A stretch of 64,000 bases of DNA from Marispirochaeta sp964554875. Its GTDB lineage: Bacteria > Spirochaetota > Spirochaetia > JC444 > Marispirochaetaceae. Within the stretch, counting starts at the first letter, position 1. Each line of letters begins with the position of its first letter. Below the pieces are notes generated by a model. It ran no database searches, had not been told where the DNA came from, and worked only from the letters and a program-made list of their open reading frames with translations. The translations under genes and the position numbers were made by a program. The stretch covers positions 1 through 64,000 of the forward strand of contig CAZKQJ010000020.1 in the NCBI GenBank assembly GCA_964554875.1, written 5' to 3'. This document shows, in pieces, positions 44,356 to 52,322 of the stretch.

Positions 44356-46460
44356 AATGAAGTCGCCACAACGATTTTGTCGCATTCAGAGACAATGTAT
44401 TCCGGGATAGTATCAAACTGGGTGGGATCAAGCTGACAGATAAATTCATTTTCGATATGATACGTTTGCTTAATGAATTTTTCAATAACAGCGTCATTTT
44501 CTTCATGATCGATGAGTCGACATACTTGGAGTTTTTCGTACCCATTCGTAGATTCTGCATATACTTTCTTCATCTCTAAGGTATTGCAAATGCGATCCAA
44601 AAGTGCAGAATACGAAAATCCTTTAAGGCTGCTGGATATTACATTACATCCATTGTTAAACTTATTCTGGTCCATTTCAGGATGTTTGCCTTCAGCATCT
44701 TTCGGTTCTCGGATATCAATGCCACGTACTTTTCCATTACCCTTATGTAACAGGTTAGAAAGCACCTGATAGGCATCACCCTTTTCATCTGTGATCTCGA
44801 AGAGTCGCCGTATGTAGATCAACTTAATGATGTCATCCTTATTTGAGTTCAGTGCATTCCTGCAGATTTCAGCAAATGTTTGGACATCCTTTTTTTTAAT
44901 GGGTAAGTCCTCAATGACACCTGATTTGAGCTTGAGGAATGATGCCGCAGTCTGGTTTTTGAACTTGTGAGATAAGACTTTAACAGTATCGATTATGGGT
45001 TCCACATCATGTGTAAGCATCACCACGGTTTTACTTTTTAAGCATGAGTCCGCATTTCGTCTAAACAACATCTCAAGAATGGCGTATTTTTTGTTCTGAT
45101 CAAAAGAAGAAATCGGGTCATCCAGAATGATTAAATCCGGTTTCTTAGAGAGGCATTCGTACATAAACAACACGATCGCAAAGGCGTTTCTCTCGCCAAA
45201 ACTGAGGTGTTGGTTACCGCCACTGAGGTGTTCATTATGATCGAGGTGCCGGAGCTTGAGATGGGCTTTTTCTCCTTCACCAGCAACCTGTACTGCATAG
45301 CGATATCCGGAATAAGCAAGAAAGGTATTTATATCTTTTTCATGCTTCTCAACAACCCTTTTCATTTCACTGCGTTGTTGGGAAATTGCCCTCTGAAGGC
45401 GCCCGGCCGTTTCTATCATGGAATCGATCGAATTGTTTATGGGCTTTATAGCCTCTTGTGTTTTATCTGAATTGAGCTTCTCTATAAATGATAGGTCTAT
45501 CTTGAATGACGGAAGCACTTCAGCAACCCTTTCTCCATCATTAAACTGAAATCCGGAAAGAGTCCTGAGCTTTTCTAGCTTTGCGACGAAGGTGTCGATC
45601 TGATTTTTAACATCAACAAGAAAGTCTTCGTGTTCTTTCTCTATGCCATCTTTCAGTGTAGTAATTGTGGATAGCTTTTCTCGTGCAGTATCTGAGAAGT
45701 AATCACCGAGCCGTTCTATTATACCAATGAGGGCGACCAGACTTTTAATTGTGTTTTTGTCGTATTCTTGGCCGACTTTCTTAATCTGTTCTTTCTTGTC
45801 CGCGGTATATGAAGTACAAAACGGGCAGTTATCGGACAATTCAGTGTAATCATATCCTCTAGTTTGCCAATCAACCCAACCAACACTCTGCTGGCTTTGA
45901 ATAAAGGGCTGATACGATTCAAGTCCTTCCGGAATATGCTGAATTTTGTTTCCTCCAGCAAGTCCTTTCATCCCGGATGATGCTTTTGACAACCCTGTTT
46001 TTGTCAACTTAAAGACACCGCCCATCTCTTCAAGAGTGTTAATTAAGGCCTCAAGGTCGTGGTTGTCAACGAACAACTTTTTAATTGTAGCTACTAATTC
46101 TTCGATTTCACGCTCTTTTTCTTTATAAATATCGGTTTTAACCAAGATATCGAAACTATTGCTGAGCAATTCGTCCGGCTTGAACACAAACTGACTAACA
46201 TAATCTTCGTTGAAACACATAACTTGCTGAATGCTATCCAGCCCTTTGACTTCAGGTTGCTTGTTCTCGGGATTCTCTTGTCGCAGTTTGAAAGGCATGA
46301 GTTCAGCCAAATCCGATTTATCAGATGTACCGAGGATAATGGCTTTTGCTATTGTGCTCTTTCCTGTCCCGTTGGGCGCGAACTTGATATTCAACTTGTC
46401 TTCAACGATAGAAATTGTTGCCGAATCAATGTTGTTACAGTTGTTAATCTCGATATCCAT
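44352..46460 (-). CDS. AAA ATPase with zinc hook, PrrC/RloC-like
   Basis: 702 residues. An SMC/Rad50-like ATPase split by a coiled coil: Walker A APNGTGKSTIAK near residue 33, a CPFC hook near residue 211, signature LSFGERNAFAIVLF, Walker B LIILDDPISSFDQ, and a switch His in MLTHD. This is the AAA_13 architecture of PrrC and RloC, anticodon nucleases that guard type I restriction systems. The C-terminal region has IRRLFEI and LLHKG, which could hold catalytic Arg/Glu/His residues, but I cannot align them securely with PrrC. It stops within the AlbA_2 start (ATGA). Confidence 0.75.
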   Translation of the reverse strand: MDIEINNCNNIDSATISIVEDKLNIKFAPNGTGKSTIAKAIILGTSDKSDLAELMPFKLRQENPENKQPEVKGLDSIQQVMCFNEDYVSQFVFKPDELLSNSFDILVKTDIYKEKEREIEELVATIKKLFVDNHDLEALINTLEEMGGVFKLTKTGLSKASSGMKGLAGGNKIQHIPEGLESYQPFIQSQQSVGWVDWQTRGYDYTELSDNCPFCTSYTADKKEQIKKVGQEYDKNTIKSLVALIGIIERLGDYFSDTAREKLSTITTLKDGIEKEHEDFLVDVKNQIDTFVAKLEKLRTLSGFQFNDGERVAEVLPSFKIDLSFIEKLNSDKTQEAIKPINNSIDSMIETAGRLQRAISQQRSEMKRVVEKHEKDINTFLAYSGYRYAVQVAGEGEKAHLKLRHLDHNEHLSGGNQHLSFGERNAFAIVLFMYECLSKKPDLIILDDPISSFDQNKKYAILEMLFRRNADSCLKSKTVVMLTHDVEPIIDTVKVLSHKFKNQTAASFLKLKSGVIEDLPIKKKDVQTFAEICRNALNSNKDDIIKLIYIRRLFEITDEKGDAYQVLSNLLHKGNGKVRGIDIREPKDAEGKHPEMDQNKFNNGCNVISSSLKGFSYSALLDRICNTLEMKKVYAESTNGYEKLQVCRLIDHEENDAVIEKFIKQTYHIENEFICQLDPTQFDTIPEYIVSECDKIVVATSL

Positions 46461-46472
46461 TTATTCCCCTCC

Positions 46473-46706
46473 TTACTTTCTATCCTTAGGAGGGCACGGG
46501 TCGTTTCCGTAGCTGTTGCCAGCACGGATCTTTCCGTCCACGCCATGAATTTTGGTGTCCGACCTCTGGTTTCTGGCGATGTTCTCCGCCTTATCAATGG
46601 CCTGCGCCTGTGTGCGGGTAACTTTGGTCGCCTTGCTGTTCCCTGCGCCCTTGACCGCCCATCCATCGGGATGTTTTACAACGTGCTGATTCTTACCTTT
46701 AACCAT
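46473..46706 (-). CDS. DUF2188 small protein
   Basis: 77 residues. HVVKHPDGWAVKGAGNSKAT followed by TQAQAIDKAENIARNQ is the DUF2188 pattern, and the C-terminal IHGVDGKIRAGNSYGNDP is typical. The family is small, basic and of unknown function, and is frequently found beside restriction or toxin genes. It lies between hsdS and the zinc-hook ATPase with gaps of 2 and 12 bases, so it is part of the same transcript. Confidence 0.85.
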   Translation of the reverse strand: MVKGKNQHVVKHPDGWAVKGAGNSKATKVTRTQAQAIDKAENIARNQRSDTKIHGVDGKIRAGNSYGNDPCPPKDRK

Positions 46707-46708
46707 AA

Positions 46709-47920
46709 TTACGCCTCCATGTATTGGTTAACGATTACCGGTTTCACGCGCCATTCGCCGGTGAGCAGTTTCTGCATCAGGCCACGTTTTTGGGTTTTGT
46801 ATTTTTCTGCAAGCTGTTTCAGCAGGTCGATTTCGTGTTGTGATGCGGTCAGCGCTTCAGCAATGGCTTTTTGCTCATCTGGTGATGGGCATGGAACCAT
46901 TATTTTGAAGAAGTCCTTCTTATTCAGATTGAGTAGCCCATCCGATCGGGCACCGCTTGTGATGTATCGCTTCAATTCACGGGCATGATAATCGGCAATG
47001 AAATAGTGTTCGAAGAACTCGGGAACAACATTCTTTACTTTCGGCTTAAAGCTGATAAATACGTTAGGAACGCAGATTTCCCCATCTTTATGCAGATATA
47101 CGCATCCTTGTTGGTAACGCTTTGAATTTCCCTTGTTATAGGAAAACTCACCAGCTTTAAGGTGTGTGTAATTCTTGTGCTGAGAACCGGAGATATCTTT
47201 GCCCCATTTCTCACGCTGAGACACAAAACCAATCCCAGCGGAAATGCTGTAGGGCGTTAGTTCTTTTTCGCCAACCTTGCGTGTTACTTCGGAAAAGAGC
47301 TCCCCCAAGTGGACCATTGACCAGCCATTTGCATCAATGGCCTCTTTCCTCATTATTCTTTGAATCTGGCCCTTTAAGCAGGCTTCCTTCGCCTGAATCA
47401 GCCGTTCGGTTTTCTCGATGGCCTCATCCCAGGTGGACAGCAAATCGGCAATGGCCTTTTGTTCGGGCAGCGGGGGTAGAAATACTTTTTGAGAATTAAG
47501 GTTTTTTGCATTAATAACAGGAACTAAACCATCATTACAGAACCTGGCTAAATCTTTTAAAACAAACCAATAATACAAGTATTCATTATAACATTGATCT
47601 TTCTTCCTTACCGTGATGACTATCACATTATCGTCTGTTAGACTGTCGACTGCCAAAAGCCTTTTATTGTTGTTTCTTAGTGCTGCTCCAACTCTTGGAA
47701 ACACAATGCTACCGGACTCAAATGGTTTTACATTCATTTCTTTTAGGGTCTGATTATCAACCGAATTTTGATATACATTCAGATATTTAATGTTTTCAGG
47801 AGATCCAACATCAGCGACTTTTATATACGGCCATTTTTTTCCTTGCTGTCCCTGATACTTTGGTTTGAATGTATACCCCTGCTTTATTTGAGCAATATCT
47901 CCTAACAACACTTTTTTCAC
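46709..47920 (-). CDS. hsdS: Type I restriction-modification specificity subunit
   Basis: 403 residues with two target-recognition domains and two conserved helical spacers. The first spacer is around LPPLPEQKAIADLLSTWDEA and the second near CPSPDEQKAIAEALTASQ. The subunit should recognise a bipartite site. The start is GTG at 47920, preceded by AAGGAG, which lies inside the end of the 58-codon ORF; the two overlap as GTGA. A second, half-size HsdS-like gene stands on the other side of hsdM. Confidence 0.92.
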   Translation of the reverse strand: MKKVLLGDIAQIKQGYTFKPKYQGQQGKKWPYIKVADVGSPENIKYLNVYQNSVDNQTLKEMNVKPFESGSIVFPRVGAALRNNNKRLLAVDSLTDDNVIVITVRKKDQCYNEYLYYWFVLKDLARFCNDGLVPVINAKNLNSQKVFLPPLPEQKAIADLLSTWDEAIEKTERLIQAKEACLKGQIQRIMRKEAIDANGWSMVHLGELFSEVTRKVGEKELTPYSISAGIGFVSQREKWGKDISGSQHKNYTHLKAGEFSYNKGNSKRYQQGCVYLHKDGEICVPNVFISFKPKVKNVVPEFFEHYFIADYHARELKRYITSGARSDGLLNLNKKDFFKIMVPCPSPDEQKAIAEALTASQHEIDLLKQLAEKYKTQKRGLMQKLLTGEWRVKPVIVNQYMEA

Positions 47921-48093
47921 CGCTGAATCTCCTTAAGCCATGCACCTGCAGCGAGATCTGAATTGCGAATGCCAAGTGCAAGGTTCTTTCCTAAGCGCGA
48001 AATAGGCACAAGTCGCGATAGCAAGGCAGCCCTTTTTCGCGAAATTCGTGACTTTCGCGGTTTCCTAAATTGTTGATATAGTTCCGTGTCCAT
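47917..48093 (-). CDS. 58-residue ORF between hsdM and hsdS, possibly created by a duplication
   Basis: 58 codons from the ATG at 48093, very rich in Arg and Lys, with no recognised domain. Its last residues, LKEIQR-stop, copy the end of HsdM (LQEIQR-stop), and the DNA behind this is a 17-bp direct repeat (47917-47933 and 48100-48116). Its stop overlaps the hsdS GTG start, so its translation could drive hsdS. The body carries CGCGAAA-type sequence like the repeat in hsdR. It may be a linker from an inserted element rather than a selected protein. Confidence 0.45.
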   Translation of the reverse strand: MDTELYQQFRKPRKSRISRKRAALLSRLVPISRLGKNLALGIRNSDLAAGAWLKEIQR

Positions 48094-48116
48094 TTGTGCT
48101 CACCGCTGAATCTCCT
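47917..48116. repeat. 17-bp direct repeats flanking the insert between hsdM and hsdS
   Basis: TCACCGCTGAATCTCCT at 47917-47933 is repeated exactly at 48100-48116, 183 bp apart. On the coding strand each copy carries the AGGAGATTCAGCGGTGA that ends hsdM and starts hsdS. The simple history is that hsdM and hsdS once overlapped as GTGA and a ~183-bp segment was inserted with duplication of the junction. Confidence 0.75.
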
Positions 48117-49692
48117 GCAGCTTCTCGGCCATCTTCACCCGCACCGCTGCCAGCTCTTTTTCCAGCTCATCAATTTCCGCCTGCACCGCATCGATGTCGA
48201 TTTCCTCCTCCTCCTCAAAGGTGTCCACATAGCGTGGGATATTGAGGTTGAAGTCGTTTTCCTTGATCTCTTTGAGGTCGGCCACATGGGCGTATTTTTC
48301 CTCTTCTCCCCGGGCGGCGTAGGTCTTCATGATCTTGCCGATATGCGTTTCCGAGAGGGTGTTCATATTTTTTCCGGAGACAAACTCTCGGTTGGCATCG
48401 ACAAAGAAGACGTTTTTACAATCTTCCCGAACGCCGCCTTTTTCACGGGAGCGGTCAAAGACCAGAATCGCCACTGGAATATTGGTGGTCGGGAACAAAT
48501 TGCCCGGCAGGCCGATGACGGCATCCAGCAGATTATCCTCGATCATTTTCTGGCGAATACGTCCTTCGGCTGCACCCCGAAACAGCACACCATGAGGCAC
48601 TACCACGGCAACCCGCCCCTGCTTTTCAAGAGCGGTTTCCACCATATGGCTGATAAACGCCCAGTCCCCTTTGCTCTTGGGCGGGACCCCGCGCCAGAAG
48701 CGGTTGTACTGATCACTTTCGGCATTTTCGGCACCCCATTTGTCCAGTGAAAACGGCGGATTAGCTACCACGCAGTTGAATTTCATGAGCCGGTCTTTTT
48801 CCACCAGCAGCGGACTGTTCAGGGTGTCGCACCATTCAATCCGGGCGCTGTCAAAACTGTGCAGGAACATGTTCATCCGACAGAGCGCCCAGGTACTCCC
48901 GTTTGACTCCTGTCCGAAAAGGGCAAAGTTGCGCCTTTCTTGAGCGCTATCCGCACTCCGGGCTACCTCTTTGGCTGCCTGAATCAATAGACCGCCCGAT
49001 CCACAGGCCGGGTCACAGATGCGATCCCCCGGTTTTGGCCCTGCCAGTTTGGCCACCAGCTCGGTCACCTTCAGCGGGGTAAAGAACTCTCCGGCCTTCT
49101 TTCCGGAGTCTGAGGCGAAGCGCTCAATCAGGTAGATGTAGGTATTGCCGATAACATCCTCGGAAACGAGGCTGGGCTTCATGCTCAGCTGTGGTTTGTT
49201 GAAGTCTTCCAGCAATGTTTTCAGGCGTTTATTGCGATCCTTTGTCCGTCCGAGGTTGGCCTCGCTGTTGAAGTCGATATTGCGGAACACCCCTTCGAGT
49301 TTGCTCTTGTTGTTCTCTTCAATATGATCGAGCACGATGTTGATCAGCTCACCGATGTTGGCGGCGGACCTGCGCTCATAGAGGCTGTAGTAGTTGGCCG
49401 GAAATACATCCAGAACCGTTTCTTCGCCGGTTTCGTCATTTCTTTTAGTGAGTTTAACCACCGGGAGAACAAAACGTTCACGCTCGAGCTTGCGGCGGAT
49501 ACGCACATCGTCATCCCCATACTGCTTCTGATACTCTTCGTAGTGGTCCTGCCACACATCGGAGATATACTTTAAAAACAGCATCACAAGGATATAGTCT
49601 TTGTACTGCGCCGGATCAACAACCCCCCGGAAGGTATCACACGCCGCCCATGCCGCGTTGTTTATATCTTTTTGCTCAATCTTACTGCTCAT
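48100..49692 (-). CDS. hsdM: Type I restriction-modification methyltransferase subunit
   Basis: 530 residues, the normal length. N-terminal helical HsdM domain, then the AdoMet motif DPACGSGGLLI and the N6-adenine catalytic motif NPPFSLDKW. With HsdS it methylates adenine in the recognition site and protects the chromosome. It begins three bases after the half-size HsdS-like gene and is followed by the 58-codon ORF. Confidence 0.96.
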   Translation of the reverse strand: MSSKIEQKDINNAAWAACDTFRGVVDPAQYKDYILVMLFLKYISDVWQDHYEEYQKQYGDDDVRIRRKLERERFVLPVVKLTKRNDETGEETVLDVFPANYYSLYERRSAANIGELINIVLDHIEENNKSKLEGVFRNIDFNSEANLGRTKDRNKRLKTLLEDFNKPQLSMKPSLVSEDVIGNTYIYLIERFASDSGKKAGEFFTPLKVTELVAKLAGPKPGDRICDPACGSGGLLIQAAKEVARSADSAQERRNFALFGQESNGSTWALCRMNMFLHSFDSARIEWCDTLNSPLLVEKDRLMKFNCVVANPPFSLDKWGAENAESDQYNRFWRGVPPKSKGDWAFISHMVETALEKQGRVAVVVPHGVLFRGAAEGRIRQKMIEDNLLDAVIGLPGNLFPTTNIPVAILVFDRSREKGGVREDCKNVFFVDANREFVSGKNMNTLSETHIGKIMKTYAARGEEEKYAHVADLKEIKENDFNLNIPRYVDTFEEEEEIDIDAVQAEIDELEKELAAVRVKMAEKLQEIQR

Positions 49693-49695
49693 GTT

Positions 49696-50286
49696 TTATT
49701 CTCCTTTCGTAAGCTGCATGAGTACTGTTGAAATGTATTGCTCCCTCTTATCGGCAATGGTATGAAGCAGGGTTTGTTCCTGTACAGATAAAGAGGCCAG
49801 CTCTATGATGAGTTTTTGTTTCTTCAGACTTGGCAGTGCGACCTCAAGATCCTCAATCGCCTGCTTGCTTATCATTTTCTGAACAGTACCTTTTGCTCTG
49901 CTGGTCAGGTAAGCTTGCGCATCCCGCTGACCGATGAACCAGTTCAGATATTCGGGTAAAATCTTACCCGGCCTGGTAACCCTTATCCGAAATAAAGGAG
50001 CGGCGACAACAGCTTTACCAGGATCATCAAGAAGAACAGCTGCTGTTGTAAGCTGACCGCGAGACCTGAACACCAGATCCCCTCTTTGGACGAGATGATG
50101 CTCTTTTACTGTCTCCATATCGATTTTGACCAAACCATCACAGGCGACTGTATTGACATCCAGAAGGTCCTTCATCTGAATAACCGCGACTCCGTCACCT
50201 TCCGAGGCTTCAAGACGAGACCTGAACGAGTATCCCATTTGCACACTCGCAAGGTTTTTTAACTTCAAACGCAAACTACACCTCAT
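49696..50286 (-). CDS. Half-size HsdS-like specificity protein (single target-recognition domain)
   Basis: 196 residues, about half of a normal HsdS. One target-recognition domain (LASVQMGYSFRSRLEASEG to YLNWFIGQRDAQAYL) is followed by one helical spacer (ALPSLKKQKLIIELASLSVQ). It is the first gene of the restriction operon. A half-HsdS could dimerise to recognise a palindromic site, or serve as an alternative specificity subunit. Its start codon lies at the edge of a perfect 29-bp palindrome, and no Shine-Dalgarno is visible. Confidence 0.75.
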   Translation of the reverse strand: MRCSLRLKLKNLASVQMGYSFRSRLEASEGDGVAVIQMKDLLDVNTVACDGLVKIDMETVKEHHLVQRGDLVFRSRGQLTTAAVLLDDPGKAVVAAPLFRIRVTRPGKILPEYLNWFIGQRDAQAYLTSRAKGTVQKMISKQAIEDLEVALPSLKKQKLIIELASLSVQEQTLLHTIADKREQYISTVLMQLTKGE

Positions 50287-50313
50287 TATGCAGAAACATT
50301 ATTTCTGCATAAT
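50285..50313. promoter_or_regulatory. 29-bp perfect palindrome at the restriction operon start
   Basis: ATTATGCAGAAA, five bases, TTTCTGCATAAT: 12-bp arms without a mismatch. It runs from the -10 box to the start codon of the first gene (50286). A related half-site, TTTCTGTATTTT, lies further upstream near 50359. Its position is that of an operator whose occupant blocks both transcription and translation start. Confidence 0.75.
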
Positions 50314-50339
50314 ATACCACACAAACAAAATGAAATCAA
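50311..50339 (-). promoter_or_regulatory. Promoter of the restriction-modification operon
   Basis: On the minus strand TTGATT (50339-50334) and TATATT (50316-50311) are 17 bases apart. The predicted start of transcription falls within the palindrome at 50285-50313, giving a leader of roughly 20 bases. The region is strongly AT-rich compared with the next gene. Confidence 0.6.
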
Positions 50340-50427
50340 GCATAAAGTGCAGTATTGCAATTTCTGTATTTTATTTCTAAAAACAGTGTAAGGATATCTT
50401 ACGACAAATTTTCAAATATCTGCTACT

Positions 50428-51174
50428 TCATATAACCCCGTCCACAAGCCGCACCATCTCCGGCTGATCGATGACCGGAAAATCCTTCTGCTCCAGCCAC
50501 TCGGGCTTTACGTAACCCCAGCATGCGAGAAATCCCTTTACCCGGGGGTCGTTTATCCGGTAGAGATGGTCCACCTGGTCCTCGAAAAGAAGCCCCCCGT
50601 CGGCTCCGGTCTCGGCCAGCACCTCCCGTATTATGTCGATCTTTCTGCGTTTGCCCGAGCAGATAATCCGCTCCAGGGGCCAGTCAATATCCTTGTGTAC
50701 CAGGATTTCCCGGATAAAGGGTGCCTCCTTGGTGGAAAGGACGTAACAGTTCTCCGATTTCGCCCACTTTTTCGAAGCATCCGCCAATCCCTCAAAGACG
50801 TGGTTTATGGAGATCCAGAACTCCTTGTCCGCGGCAAGGAGCTCCCGCCGGGCCCGGTAGAAGAGATCGTGGAACTCATCGGCGGTGTCTCCCAGTTCGG
50901 CCTCGAGGCGGTCGAAATCCTCCTGTTTCGTAAGCTGTATTCCTTCGCTGACGCAGAGCTGCAGAATCACATAGTCCCCTCCCCGCCGGATAAAGGGGCG
51001 GTAAACATCGTAGAGTCTGCGGTCGGCTGCACTGACAGAGACAGGATTATCCTTTTTATGGAATTTATGATACGCAATCCAGGAGCTGACAAAACACTCG
51101 GTAAGGGAGTCGCAGAAAACACCGTCAAAATCAATAAAGGCCAGGGTTCTGCCTTCAGCTTGCAAATTCTTCAT
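50428..51174 (-). CDS. HAD-superfamily hydrolase-like protein
   Basis: 248 residues from the ATG at 51174. Motif I is FIDFDGVFCDS, with the nucleophile Asp and the +2 Asp. Motif II is probably YVLSTKEAP and motif IV LLFEDQVDHLY. The cap region is helical. The substrate is unknown; a sugar or nucleotide phosphate is typical. The gene diverges from glucokinase. Its -10 box (TATAAT at 51186-51181) is only six bases from the ATG, with no Shine-Dalgarno, so the mRNA may be leaderless. A longer reading to 51219 is less consistent with the family's N-terminus. Confidence 0.7.
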   Translation of the reverse strand: MKNLQAEGRTLAFIDFDGVFCDSLTECFVSSWIAYHKFHKKDNPVSVSAADRRLYDVYRPFIRRGGDYVILQLCVSEGIQLTKQEDFDRLEAELGDTADEFHDLFYRARRELLAADKEFWISINHVFEGLADASKKWAKSENCYVLSTKEAPFIREILVHKDIDWPLERIICSGKRRKIDIIREVLAETGADGGLLFEDQVDHLYRINDPRVKGFLACWGYVKPEWLEQKDFPVIDQPEMVRLVDGVI

Positions 51175-51188
51175 GGCCGTATTATAAG
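51160..51188. promoter_or_regulatory. Back-to-back promoters sharing the -10 region
   Basis: Plus strand: TTGCAA (51160-51165), 17 bases, TATAAG (51183-51188), pointing to glucokinase. Minus strand: TATAAT (51186-51181), pointing to the HAD gene. The two -10 boxes overlap by four bases around the TTATAA core, so polymerase can bind only one at a time. Confidence 0.5.
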
Positions 51189-51258
51189 AAGAGAAGCCCG
51201 GGCTTACCAGCACCCGCACGAAGCAATTTTAATCACAGAATTAAGGAGCTCGTATAAT

Positions 51259-52305
51259 ATGAGCGTGGAACTGCATTCCAGTGACGAAATCATTCTTGCA
51301 GGCGATATCGGCGGAACCAACGCCAACCTGGCGGCGGTACTCAGACGCGGGGACAGCTTCAGCATCGTCAGAAAACTGACCAGGGAATCGAAGAATGTAA
51401 TCGACTTTGTGCAGCTGGTACGAGAGGTTGTCGCCGAATTCGAGCTCCCGGCAAAACCCCGGTACAGCTGCATCAGCGCGGCGGGTATTGTCGAGAACAA
51501 CCGCTGCCAGCCGACCAACCTCTCCTGGATAATCGACGGGGACAGGCTTCAGCAGGAACTGGGAATACCCACTGTAATTATCAACGATTTCATGGCTCTG
51601 AGTTACTCCCTGCCTCTTCTGAACCTGACGAATCCCGAGGAAGTACTTCCCCTGCCCCATCCCGACGGTTCATACCCTGAGCCCAAGGGGGGCAGTTACG
51701 CCATAATCGGCGCTGGAACGGGGCTTGGAGTCGGGGTTCTCAGCAGGATCGGCAGCCGCTACGTGGCCTTTCCCTCGGAAGGGGGACATACCGATTTTCC
51801 GGCTTTCGACCGGGAGACCCAGAAGCTGGGAAATTTCCTCAAGACCCGCTATGACAGCTGGCCGGGAACAGAGTGCGTCCTCTCCGGGCGAGGCATCGCC
51901 AACATCTACGCTTACGTGCGGGACAGCATGGCAGGTCCCGGGGACGATATTCTCCAGGAGATTGATTCCCTGCCGGAAACCCAGCGGCCGGCCCTTATAT
52001 CCCGCCACGGACGAACCAACCCGGTCTGCAGCAGGGTAATGGAACTCTTTACCCGCATCTACGGCAAATTCGCCGGGAATGCAGCCCTGAATTTCCTGCC
52101 CGAAGCGGGGCTTTTTCTTGCTGGCGGCATAGCCCAGAAGAACATCGAGTATCTGCTCCACGAACAGCGTTTCATGCGCTACTTCGAGAGCAACTACAAC
52201 CTCAAGATGAGAGCCCTGCAGCAGAGGATTCCGGTTTTCCTTATCAAGGAGTACAGTGTCTCCCTGCTGGGTGCCGCTCACGCCGCTACTCTGCTGTTAG
52301 ACTGA
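51259..52305 (+). CDS. glk: Glucokinase (Glk family)
   Basis: 348 residues from the ATG at 51259, with AAGGAG ten bases upstream; the frame is open far upstream, but only as a shadow of the opposite gene. The N-terminal phosphate motif is GDIGGTNANLAAV, the sugar site includes INDFMALSYSL, and IIGAGTGLGVGVL and LAGGIAQKN complete the Glk fold. It phosphorylates glucose with ATP at position 6. NudC and the UDPGP-like gene follow on the same strand. Confidence 0.92.
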   Translation: MSVELHSSDEIILAGDIGGTNANLAAVLRRGDSFSIVRKLTRESKNVIDFVQLVREVVAEFELPAKPRYSCISAAGIVENNRCQPTNLSWIIDGDRLQQELGIPTVIINDFMALSYSLPLLNLTNPEEVLPLPHPDGSYPEPKGGSYAIIGAGTGLGVGVLSRIGSRYVAFPSEGGHTDFPAFDRETQKLGNFLKTRYDSWPGTECVLSGRGIANIYAYVRDSMAGPGDDILQEIDSLPETQRPALISRHGRTNPVCSRVMELFTRIYGKFAGNAALNFLPEAGLFLAGGIAQKNIEYLLHEQRFMRYFESNYNLKMRALQQRIPVFLIKEYSVSLLGAAHAATLLLD

Positions 52306-52322
52306 AACGAGGAGTACTATCC

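Noticed and set aside
50566..51258. Long in-frame extension upstream of glucokinase
   Set aside because: The opposite strand encodes the HAD protein here, and the family N-terminus, with a Shine-Dalgarno, begins at 51259.
51253..51258. TATAAT directly before the glucokinase ATG as a promoter
   Set aside because: A start from it would fall inside the coding sequence; the box at 51183-51188 with TTGCAA is better placed, and AAGGAG shows a normal leader.
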